NCBI RefSeq assembly: GCF_963422355.1
Contig: NC_085101.1
Coordinates: forward strand, 679,001-743,000
Length of the DNA: 64,000 bases
DNA from: Corticium candelabrum
Taxonomy: Eukaryota; Porifera; Homoscleromorpha; Homosclerophorida; Plakinidae
Direction: 5' to 3'
Shown here: one piece after another, positions 56,189 to 64,000 of the stretch
Position numbering within the stretch: position 1 is the first letter of the stretch
Layout of the letters: every line of letters starts with the position of its first letter
Translations under genes and position numbers: made by a program
Notes under the pieces: generated by a model
What the model was told of the DNA's origin: nothing
Seen by the model: the letters and a program-made list of their open reading frames with translations, nothing else
Database searches by the model: none

Positions 56189-56250
56189 ACCTAACGTAGC
56201 TGGACTTCCGAGCCTAACCGCGCTTGCGCTCTTGTTCTCAGTACGCAGTA

Positions 56251-56774
56251 ATGGGAAGTTGCACCAGCAGTGAGTTTCGGGTGCACAGTGTCTATGAACA
56301 GCGAGCTCTAAAGTACGTTCTTCTTATTGTTTAGGATTGGGCAATTTCGAACGCGATGCGCTGAATGCTCACAACGAATACCGACGAAAACACGGAGCTC
56401 CGTTTCTGTCTTGGTCGAAGAGGGCACAGAGAAGTGCCCAACAATGGGCCGACCACCTGGCAAGTGAGAAAAGACTGGAACACGGGAATCATAGTGGAAT
56501 GGGACAGAATCTCAGCTACATGTATGGTCAAGAAATGACTGGAACGGCTGTCACTGACATGTGGTACGACGAAGTTCAAAACTATGACTTCAGTAAAGGT
56601 CAATTTTCGCCCAACTCAGGTCATTTTACTCAAGTCGTTTGGTGTAATACGACAGAAATGGGAATTGCCAAAGCTACTGCGTCTGATGGCAGCAATTACG
56701 CTGTGGCTAACTACGTTCCTCCAGGCAATGTAGTGGGACAGTTTACTAGGAATGTGCTTCCAGCTGCTAACTAG
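56251..56774 (+). CDS. GAPR-1/GLIPR2-like CAP-domain protein, two exons
   Basis: Exon 1 is 56251-56269, the intron 56270-56334 (GTGAGT...TTGTTTAG, 65 bp), and exon 2 56335-56774. The join is in phase and gives 152 residues, close to the 154 of human GAPR-1. The N-terminus MGSCTSRLGNFERDALNAHN aligns with the GAPR-1 start; Gly2 fits N-myristoylation and Cys4 could be palmitoylated, which would place it on Golgi or other cytosolic-face membranes. CAP motifs follow: LEHG, MWYDEVQNYDF, GHFTQVVWCNTTEMGIAKA and a C-terminal NYVPPGNVVGQFTRNVLP. Of the four CAP cavity residues, both His and the second Glu are present, but the first Glu (GENL in GAPR-1) is Gln in MGQNLSY. No signal peptide, unlike secreted CRISP/SCP proteins. 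The frame is intact and unlike its transposon neighbours. Likely a real host gene. Confidence 0.88.
56270..56334 (+). other. 65-bp intron of the CAP gene
   Basis: Donor A|GTGAGT and acceptor TTATTGTTTAG|G with a pyrimidine-rich stretch. Splicing joins AGC A and GA TTG to Ser-Arg-Leu in frame. Confidence 0.8.
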
Positions 56775-56805
56775 GACACGCCACTACTATGTTGCAGAGA
56801 CAGTG

Positions 56806-56890
56806 AGCGTGTTCACACTGCTATATATAGCGTAGTTATCCAACCATGCAGGGCGGGGTGATGGGGTCTAGTAGTGTGAACACTAGCCAT
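56806..56890. mobile_element. Short (~80 bp) MITE, GTGTTCACACTGCTA ends
   Basis: GTGTTCACACTGCTA and TAGTAGTGTGAACAC are inverted at the two ends. The interior has ATAGCGTAGTTAT. A second copy lies at 62607-62692. It sits between the CAP gene and rep-1 copy 2. Confidence 0.55.
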
Positions 56891-58238
56891 AGCTAACGCG
56901 TAGTTACCGAGGCCCGGATTTCCGGGTGGAGGGTATAGTAGTCGTTCAATGACCGTACGACCCAACGACCCATCGACCGTATATATAGTTGGTTAGCGGA
57001 GATGGAAATGAAGCTATTCCGACCAATAGACGAGAAGTGGTGTCATTACTGACCAATAGAGGAACGTGATGACATCATGAAGCTCCACCTTGCTTTGTTT
57101 GGTAGCTGCTAACGAGAATTCGGCTATCGGGCGTCCGTCCTGTACATGGTGTGTAGTCCTTTGCTGTAGGGGTTTAGCACATACATTTGTACGTGTATGT
57201 TTCCCCAACAACAACCAGGGCGATGTGTGTAGCTGTACCTGACTTGTAACATTTTGCTTGTTCCACAGTGTTTCTGCATAGTGGTTCTGCAGTCTGCCAG
57301 CTTGAATTTTGGGTGTGCGTGGCTGAGCGGCCGTGGTGTTGTTGCAACGATCACTAGTGTCGTCTTCAACAGAAATTTGGCGTTTGACGGGAATTTGCGA
57401 AGGAGAACGTGCATTGTCCATGACAGCGTCTGTTTGTGGGACAAAGCGGCTCGGCCGACCTGTAAGTACGCTAGTGCGTCTCTATTCATTTCTGTTTTAC
57501 GGTATCCAAAGTCAGAGCGAACAGACGCCTAGCTAATCTACATGTGCACGTGCATGTTTTCCCGCATTGATGTATTGTTTTGGCTCTGGGGTCACCTCAT
57601 TACAACAGTAGGCGACGTCTAGCTAGAGAAGCCGCACAAACAACAAGATGCCTAGAGAAGCTGCACAAAGAACGAGACTTTTACATTCTTGTGAGCTGGA
57701 AAATCGATGGTGAGCTGCTTGTTTGGTCTCCATTTGTAACCTCGGTTTCCCACCACCGAACAATGATCACGCCCGTTACTTCATCACGTAAGGCGAAGAT
57801 TGCCAGCCGGCCTAGCGTCGAGACTCTCCGACTTGTAACATTTGGCTTGTTCCATCATTTGGAAACAACTATATTTGTAACATGCATTTAGAAACAACGC
57901 CCAGCTGCATTTTAATCTAGCCCTTTGTAACGTTCCCACATCTAATTTTGTTCTGGCTCTGGTACCTATGCCACGCCTAAATCCAGCCATAGCTAGGACC
58001 TCAAAAGCTGCACAAACAATCACCTGCACAAAGAACCGACGAGCGAAGGTTGTAAAAAATAGAAGCGAGGTTCTACGGGACGTTGGCTGACGGACTGCGT
58101 AGCTACCCGTTGTAAACGGTAGCAGCCAGTCACGTGACTTACCTCAAGGTCGACCTTTGCCATTTCAATAATGCTTCTTATTTATTACCCACATCATACT
58201 ATTCTGTTATACGATTTTGTCATAGCGCTACTAATTTA

Positions 58239-58930
58239 GGGGTCGTCCATATTTATCAGCATTTTCACGAGCGTACAAAACGTACGCTGGGGGGGAAGGG
58301 GGTAAAACCAGGCGTACGCTTTGGAAAAATGCTGTTCTAACGCATGCGTAGGACGTTCTCACTGAGGTAGTTCAATGGTATTGCACACAGGTTCGCGTGG
58401 TCAAACCAACCATTACGCTAGGTAGCAGTTCGCTGCATCCGGGTTAATGAGCAATATCCGGGTTTCTCTTCTCGTCTCGTGTCTTGATGGATAACGTAGA
58501 GAAGCTGTCAGAGTTGTCAAACTGTGCGGACTCTGTACATACGCACCCTGTGAGTGCCTATCAGCATTTTGTCAACGCTTTTGTATATATCAATAACAGT
58601 TACGGCACGCAAGATGCTGTGAGGAAGGCGCAGGAGGTTTGGAAGGTTGGGAGTGATGAGAAGAAGGATTACATTTTGAAAGAAGATTTTCGGAAGATAG
58701 AGATGACGACGAAGAGAAAAATTATAAAACCCTAACCTATATCTGTGCATTATTGTTAATAATAAATACGAAAAACTTTCTGTGTATCAAGTATGGGCCT
58801 ATTGAAGCATGTATTATTATTAATATTAAATCAGCATTTTTCGCGTACGCTTTCAGGGAGGGAAGAGGGGACAGAGAAAAAGCGTACGTTTTGTACGCTC
58901 GTGGTAATGCCGATAAATATGGACAACCCC
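58239..58930 (+). mobile_element. Non-autonomous DNA transposon, TIR GGGGTCGTCCATATTTATC, TTA duplication
   Basis: The ends are inverted over about 50 bases (GGGGTCGTCCATATTTATCA at left, GGGGTTGTCCATATTTATCG at right, both continuing to CACGAGCGTACAAAACGTAC). TTA flanks both sides (58236-58238, 58931-58933), and rep-1 copy 1 provides an empty site with a single TTA. A 3-bp TTA duplication fits PIF/Harbinger-like or related superfamilies. It contains one small ORF. Confidence 0.8.
58487..58735 (+). CDS. Small ORF inside the 692-bp transposon, HMG-box-like (uncertain)
   Basis: 82 codons from the ATG at 58487. The central part SAYQHFVNAFVYINNSYGTQ, then RKAQEVWKVGSDEKKDYI, and a basic tail ending TKRKIIKP, recall the AYxxF...WxxxSxxEKxxY pattern of HMG boxes, but shorter than the usual 70-80 residues. 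The frame is intact and almost fills the space between the inverted repeats. It may be a captured host fragment or an accessory protein. Not a recognisable transposase. Confidence 0.4.
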   Translation: MDNVEKLSELSNCADSVHTHPVSAYQHFVNAFVYINNSYGTQDAVRKAQEVWKVGSDEKKDYILKEDFRKIEMTTKRKIIKP

Positions 58931-59330
58931 TTACCTTCAAGGTGCATATTGGCCGAGGGTTTGCACTTCAAGTGCTTCATTATAGCGTAGTTATCCAACT
59001 AAGCTTGCGACCTTGGCTAGAGCGTAGTTACAGTAGATGATGTCTAGTCGTAGCTGCCGTAAAGTGTGCTGTCTGTTTGTGCGCATTTCACTCCGGATGC
59101 TAGTAGTAAATAGAGACTAGCAATGAATAGAGAAGCACTACTAGTAGAGTGCTAAATCCTCGGCTGGTGTAGTCATATCTCGTCACGTGATAGTGTTTAG
59201 CGCAAACTCACTGGTCTAAGGTTTCCAATGCAGGCGTGTATTAAGCTCAGGAAACAGAGTGGAAGTTTTGGGCAATTATCTACATGACGAATAAGGGGTG
59301 TTAACGAAGGTTGCAATCATTAGGCCCACG

Positions 59331-59334
<4 letters not shown>

Positions 59335-59382
<48 letters not shown>
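59335..59382. repeat. (TA)n microsatellite
   Basis: About 24 uninterrupted TA units following GGG. Confidence 0.97.
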
Positions 59383-59383
<1 letters not shown>

Positions 59384-59479
59384 GATGGCATGCCTAATGC
59401 ATGCCTACACATAAACATTTAACTATTTCCAACAACTGTGTCTCTGCTATTTAGTGCTAAACGTTCTAGACTTAGTCTA

Positions 59480-61010
59480 GCATTAATTAAAAAGCCAAAG
59501 CTTGACAGAAAGCTGTTCATAAAGAAACATTAGCGTTCTACTAATAGTTTGACAACGATGAAATGCCGTCTTCCTTGCTATTATCTTCAACATGCGCATG
59601 CTGTGAGGATGCAATAAACCAAGAGTCTCAACAACGAGTGGTTCAAATAAACTTTCAGTAGCCTTCACCATGTCTTCATGACGGCTGTCCTTCTCCAAAA
59701 CTCCAGCTTCTGCTGCTGCTCCAGCACGATTCGCTGCCTGTATTATATATGAAGGCTGGAGAGAATTTCTCACTGAAACATCAAAGTAAGTTGACAAGCC
59801 ACGCTGGAAATCTGGGTGAAAAATGTCACCAGGTCAACTGTTAGATGTAGTGTTACAACGCTGCTCCCGTCGACATGGGCAGTCATCAACAAGAAGAGTG
59901 TGAAATAGTGTGTCACAAAGGGCGTCGTGTCGTTTGATAACCAAGTTGGTCTTCTGATCGCATCCTAGGAGATGATCACGAAATGAGGATCCACAAAGAC
60001 AAAGATCAGAATTAGGCGAAGAAGGGAAGATGCCAACACCAAGCAAGACTCGTAATGCTATGATAAACTCCCTGCTGGGCATGGCAAGGCCTAGATTAGG
60101 CAATGCCCGCAACCACGCCCCAGCATGTTGAGCTGAAATAGCATTTCATCCTTGCGTGATCACGAGTGCTGGCTTCTTGCTTTAGGTCTGACCAAAGCTT
60201 GTTATCTAATAATACTTGTAGGTGATGTTGGGTGTCTATTTCTGGTTTAAACTCATGGTCAGGTAATAATTCTTGTGATAGTTCTTGTGCAAATACCTTC
60301 CCAGGAATATCCGGAAATGTGCTCTGTGACCTGTTGAAAGAAATGTTCAGATCTGTATTCATCAGACGTTGTGAGAGAGCCCGAGTTGCATTACAGCTTC
60401 CCAAAACTGCCGCAGAAGAGGATCCACAAGCTTCTCGCAAACCAAGTCCACCTAAACGGATCGAAAGCGTCGCTTGACTCCAACAACTGTCTGTAATGAA
60501 TGAATTAGCAATAGACTGTAGACACCTGCGTAAAGAAGCATCAGACTCTGAAAGATATTGAATAGTCTTGTCTGGTGACACTGTCCTTAGGAGATGGTTA
60601 ATTTACATAAAGACAAACACGATCGTAGCAGGTGTAACTCCATTTGGGGATTCTCTAGATCACAAAGATGTTCTTGGCATTCCTGTATCTTTTGAATCCT
60701 TTTGGAAAAACAGCTGTTAAAAAACCGTTTTGACCCGAAGACTGGTGAGCCCAAAATTTCTACACCCTTCGAAGATACCACACGCTGAATTTCAGGATGG
60801 AATTTTGTAAATTCTTGATTTCCACTCGGCCAAAAGACTTCACATTTAGTGGCATTGAGATGAATGCCAAAATCGGGTCAATGTGTTTTCAGTATGTCAA
60901 AAATAGATGCGACTACTTGTCGTGGACCGATAAAAGATCTGTCATCTAAATACCACAGTTGACAACGAATGTCTGTAAATGGACCAACGTTGTGCGTGGC
61001 ATAGGTGACG
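59480..61010 (-). mobile_element. LINE-C: 5'-truncated RLE LINE, minus strand
   Basis: Minus strand from about 61000: the end of the RT palm with QLWYLDDRSFIGP, thumb, CxC...H...C knuckle and RLE. This is a third lineage, distinct from LINE-A, -B and -D. The left (3') end near 59480 is followed by an A/T-rich spacer. Truncation at about 61010 borders rep-1 copy 3. Confidence 0.85.
59483..61000 (-). pseudogene. LINE-C RT thumb and RLE coding remnant
   Basis: The YLDD box is encoded at 60941-60952. A HLNATKCEVFWPSG stretch follows, then thumb frames 60587-60781 (GVEILGSPVFGSKRFF) and 60096-60581 (LSIRLGGLGLREACGSSSAA). The RLE frame 59834-60112 has DLCLCGSSFRDHLLGCDQ and KRHDALCDTLFH, and the last frame (59483-59797) opens after HPDF with YFDVSVRNSLQPSYI and ends FEPLVVETLGLLHPH. 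PD...D nuclease residues are visible across the frame changes. Stops and shifts make it a pseudogene. Confidence 0.85.
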
Positions 61011-62050
61011 CCAGAGCCAAAACAGTCATGTGCAAATGTAGATTAGGCGTCTCTGTTCGCTCTCAATTTTGGATACCGTAACAATAATTTGCCACGCACA
61101 CCCAAAATTCAAGCTGTCAGACTGCAGAACCACTGCAGAAACACGGTGGAACAAGCCAGATGTTACAAGTCAGGCAGCCTGACGTTATATATATTATAGT
61201 CCATCTTCGCCTTACGTGGTGGAGTAACGCGCGTGATCATACGTAGGGTTCACTAGCTAGACGCTTGGTTGTTGTTGGGAAAATATGCAAGTTAATAATG
61301 TAGATTAGGCGTTGTCTCTAAAGGCCTGTCCACACTAGACCAGAATGGATCGCGATCGGATCGCGATTCGATCGCGATCCGATCGGGATCCGATCGGGAT
61401 AGCGAGCGTCCACACTGCACTTTGAAAACGATACCTCCGCCTCATTTCGCTATCACGTGACTGATGACCGATGTGTATGTGTGGTTTCTTTGCTTGTAGA
61501 AAGCGTTGATACAGCGACGTAAGGTGAGCGAGAACAAAGACGAGTGAGGAGTGCTAGATGTTCCGACTACACGCGTAGCGTACGTGAAGGTAACGCCCAC
61601 TATTTCTAATTGGATTCAACCGATCGCGATCGGATCGCGATCGAATCCACCTCGCGATGTGGATCGGACGGATCGCGATCCGATCGCGATCCAATCGCGA
61701 TCGAGTTGCAAGTGTGGACAGCGTTGCGGTTGGATCGCGATCCGATCGCGATCCAGTTGCCAGTGTGGACAGGCCTTAAGTTCTAAACCCTTATCTAGAG
61801 CAAAAGACTAAACACCATGTACTGGATGGACGCCAGATGGCTGAATTCTCGTTAGCGGCTACCAGCAAAGATAGGTGGAGCCTTATGATGCATGTTTGTC
61901 TATTGGTCGTTAATGACACCACGTCTCGTCTATTGGTCGGAATAGCTTCATTTGCCTCTGCGCTAATCGAGTATAGATACCGTCGTACGTGTACGGTCGG
62001 TCCTCACCAAACTACTGTACCCTTCGCCCGGAGATCCGGGTCTCGGATAA
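61010..62050 (-). repeat. Dispersed repeat rep-1, copy 3 (reversed, with MITE inside)
   Basis: The reverse complement matches 56908-57500: CCCGGATCTCCGGGC, GAAGCTATTCCGACCAATAG, TACATGGTGT.AGTC, GGTTCTGCAGTCTG and GAATTTTGGGTGTGCGTGG. The 61322-61776 MITE is inserted in it. Confidence 0.75.
61322..61776. mobile_element. Harbinger-like MITE, TIR AGGCCTGTCCACACT, TAA duplication
   Basis: AGGCCTGTCCACACT at 61322-61336 is perfectly inverted at 61762-61776. TAA lies outside each end (61319-61321, 61777-61779). Both ends carry arrays of the palindromic GATCGCGATC/GGATCGCGATC unit. 455 bases with no transposase. A 3-bp TWA duplication fits PIF/Harbinger. The related repeat at 62337-62365 lacks the insertion. 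Confidence 0.85.
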
Positions 62051-62064
62051 TGAATAGAGAAGGA

Positions 62065-62606
62065 CTACAGTGCTAAATCCTCGGGCAGTGTATGTAATCA
62101 GGAGCAAAAAGAGACAAGATCATATCTCGTCACGTGATAATATTTTGCATACTGAGATATCTAGTCCAATCTACAGGTCTCGGCTGAGGTTTCCAATGCA
62201 GGCGTGTAAACAAAGGATGCGCATTTCAAGCTGTCAGAGTGCAGAACCACTATGCAGAAACACTGGAACAAGCAAAACCATCATCTTTGCTCTGGTTATT
62301 GGTGGGAAAACATGCACGTGCAAATGTAGATTAGGTGTTGTTTCCAAGTGCTAAATCCCTAGCAAAAGCAAAAGACAAAACACCAGTACATGATGGACGG
62401 CCTGATACCCGAATTGTCGTAGCAGCTACCAAACAAAGAGAGGTGGAGCCTTATGATGACATCACGTTCGTCTAATGACACCACATCTCGTCTATTGGTC
62501 GGAATAAATTTGCATCTGAGCTAAGCGAGTATAAATAGGTTGTACGGTCGTTACCAGACTACTGTATACCCTTAGCCCGGATATTCGGGTAATAACCATG
62601 TTCACT
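62065..62606 (-). repeat. Dispersed repeat rep-1, copy 4 (reversed)
   Basis: It carries the same blocks in reverse as copies 1 and 2 (GTCATCATAAGGCTCCACC, TTATTCCGACCAATAGACGA, CATGCACGTGCAAATGTAG) and the CCCGGATATTCGGG end. It provides the empty site for the MITE in copy 3. Confidence 0.7.
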
Positions 62607-62692
62607 CTAGTGGAACAACCACCATAGTTACCAAACTACAAATATAACTATAGTTGCATAACTATACGCTATAACTAGCAGTGTGAACACGC
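62607..62692. mobile_element. Short MITE, second copy
   Basis: GTTCACTCTAGT at the left and ACTAGCAGTGTGAACACGCT at the right are inverted. The interior ATAGTTATGCAACTATA-like sequence is nearly palindromic. Partner of 56806-56890. Confidence 0.5.
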
Positions 62693-62749
62693 TCAGTGTG
62701 ACTGTAGATGTAACTCCATGCATATGTTTTGAACTTGTGTACTAGACAT

Positions 62750-63540
62750 TAGAGTAAACTAGACCCAAGAAAATCTGTGTGACAACCCCCTGGACTAACA
62801 TATTACATATGACGGTCTTTTCATCCATTCCATAGCTATATAATATAACTGCACGGTCTCTAGCATCCTCAGAAATAGAGCTACTAACAAATTCTCTAAC
62901 TGATCTATTTATTTTCTGTGGAGAGTTTCTGCGTGTAAGCTGTAGAGCCATTCTATTTCCCTGATGGAGCTGGAAAATGATGAATTCATAGAGCATCCAA
63001 GAACGGATGACGCCTAATGACCTAGTTCATTTGAAGACTTCAACAATGATTACATAAAGTGAAGTTTTCTCTTTCTCACCATATCAATCAAAAGTAGCAA
63101 TTCCGTTGCAAACAACGTATCAACATGAGTTTTCCTTCCAACACCACAAATTCTTCTTACTGCATTGTTCACCAACACTTAATCAGACTTATTCCAAGTC
63201 CAAAGCTGACATGCATCCGTAGAATGTGCATGATCGAATGCATGAGCTTTCATCAAATTAGCTCCTTTATGAAGACATGGAAACAGTTAAAAGACTAAAA
63301 ATCTTTCAATCGAGCATCAGTTGAGGACGTATGACGCAGATTTGATTGCATAACATTTCCCATATGCATATACACTGATCAACAAATTCCAATATACAAC
63401 TTCCAAGGAATTAACACATCTGGGAACAATTAAGAAAATGAACCATCCATCTACATGCACCATGCAGTTGTAAATCTAATACACTTAGTTTTCTTGGAGT
63501 TAACTTTTCAGTCATGGACTTCTGCAAAAGCAAAACACAT
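62750..63540 (-). pseudogene. Degenerate LINE 3' fragment
   Basis: Minus-strand pieces read NSKKTKCIRFTTAWCM, then ANLMKAHAFDHAHSTDACQL, VNNAVRRICGVGRKTHVDTL and LIDMVRKRKLHF, ending in the frame 62742-62996. The NSKKTKC block (after the RT box) and NNAVRRI..G block are typical of LINE RT C-termini, but the palm is absent. The clade, and whether it is RLE- or APE-type, cannot be told. Confidence 0.45.
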
Positions 63541-63585
63541 TCAACAAGGATTGCTGTCTACTTACAGAAACTGACATAGTGCAAT

Positions 63586-63709
63586 TGTTACGTGATTGTG
63601 CTAATTGTTGTTAACGAGTACCTAAGATAGCATAGCTCTAACTCCGCGTCCTTGTGTGTATACACGCGTAACCAGTGGTGTCCGAGTCATAACGTCATGA
63701 CACGTTACA
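63586..63709 (+). repeat. Putative 5' LTR (124 bp) of a second gypsy-type element
   Basis: It starts TGTTACGTG and ends CACGTTACA. The following GGTGTCAGGAGCGG resembles the tRNA-Leu-type primer-binding site (TGGTGTCAGAAGTGG) common in invertebrate gypsy elements. Gag-like coding sequence starts soon after. The 3' LTR would lie beyond the window. Confidence 0.65.
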
Positions 63710-63774
63710 CGGTGTCAGGAGCGGTCTAGCGAGAGTCAGCGAAGAAGTTACGAGTTTTCCGCCAGCGTGAGAGA

Positions 63775-64000
63775 ATGGCCACGCGTCTTGGAAAGACAGC
63801 TAAGCCACCTAAACCACTGAACCTAGAGGATCACGCACACAGAGGAGAGAATTGGCGCCATTTTGAGAGAGTTGGCGTATCTAGGAGAGGGCTGCAAAAA
63901 TACCTAGAAAAGACGAGGAGATCAGAGTAACAGCACTACTGAATGTCGTAGGACACAATGCCCTAGACATGTGCGACACGTGTACATTTCATTGGGGAGG
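63775..64000 (+). pseudogene. Partial gag of the second gypsy-type element
   Basis: The ATG at 63775 opens MATRLGKTAKPPKPLNLEDH followed by RGENWRHFER, the PxPLNLE...NWxxFxxxW start of invertebrate gypsy gag proteins. A frameshift follows. The other frame continues EIRVTALLNVVGHNALDMCD to the window edge. Truncated by the window end. Confidence 0.65.

Larger units (their letters stand above)
56908..59000 (+). repeat. Dispersed repeat rep-1, copy 2 (with insertions)
   Basis: Same CCCGGATTTCCGGG start, TATATATAG and GAAGCTATTCCGACCAATAG as copy 1, then the CACAAACAAC, AACAATGATCACGCC and CACATCTAATTTTGTT blocks, and the end GAGGGTTTGCACTTCAAGTG. The 692-bp transposon at 58239-58930 interrupts the CTACTAATTACCTTCAAGG stretch that is intact in copy 1 near 35989. 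Confidence 0.75.

Noticed and set aside
58360..58445. tRNA gene-like sequence (GTAGTTCAATGGTATTGC, GGTTCGCG)
   Set aside because: The T-arm does not pair and no acceptor stem is present; lies inside the 692-bp transposon.

Overview
This window is animal (metazoan) nuclear DNA and most of it is transposable element. The eukaryotic signs are GT-AG introns, a tRNA-derived SINE family, several classes of decaying transposons and A+T-rich intergenic sequence with microsatellites. Two host genes are readable: an integrin alpha subunit and a GAPR-1/GLIPR2-type CAP protein. With the LINE, hAT and THAP-type elements, they suggest a marine invertebrate, possibly a sponge or another early-branching animal. 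I cannot name the species from sequence alone.

Host genes. Eight consecutive minus-strand exons (44436 down to 15108) join in phase into part of an integrin alpha beta-propeller (243 codons). They include a 24-nt microexon, and one intron of about 21.3 kb (15452-36793) is filled with retrotransposons. The signal-peptide exon and the later propeller, leg and transmembrane exons were not found. On the plus strand at 56251-56774, a two-exon gene with a 65-bp intron encodes a complete 152-residue GAPR-1-like protein with an N-myristoylation-type start. A possible divergent minus-strand secreted-protein gene lies just upstream (55366-55893), and another possible minus-strand first exon with a signal peptide lies at 51707-51901.

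Retrotransposons. Every LINE whose 3' domain can be recognised is of the restriction-like-endonuclease (RLE) type: LINE-A (2.7-6.5 kb, +), LINE-B (6.8-10.1 kb, -) with a truncated sister at 18.6-19.6 kb, the Dong/R4-like LINE-D (26.6-29.0 kb and 29.0-33.1 kb, +, plus a fragment at 40.9-41.3 kb), a degenerate relative at 41.6-42.3 kb, and LINE-C (59.5-61.0 kb, -). A further LINE fragment at 62.75-63.54 kb has no assigned type. The two LINE-D copies and four tRNA-derived SINE copies stand head to tail, joined mostly by (TAA)n tracts, from 26.5 to 34.8 kb. An internally deleted Ty3/gypsy element (37353-40288, 5-bp duplication GGTAG) has protease, integrase zinc finger and then reverse transcriptase, the Gmr1-like order. 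A second LTR element with a short LTR begins at 63586 and runs off the right edge.

DNA transposons. There is a broken Tc1/mariner transposase (10.5-11.5 kb), a Tc1-like DDE fragment (26.0-26.5 kb), a THAP plus DDE_4 relic with 360-bp inverted repeats (21.6-23.6 kb), and a 4.1-kb hAT element with 14-bp TIRs and a 5-bp duplication (46558-50702) whose transposase carries an N-terminal OTU protease domain. Several MITEs are bounded by TIRs and target duplications (14196-14620, 43501-43879, 58239-58930, 61322-61776), and two are dated against empty paralogous sites. Three or more non-coding dispersed repeat families account for much of the remainder.
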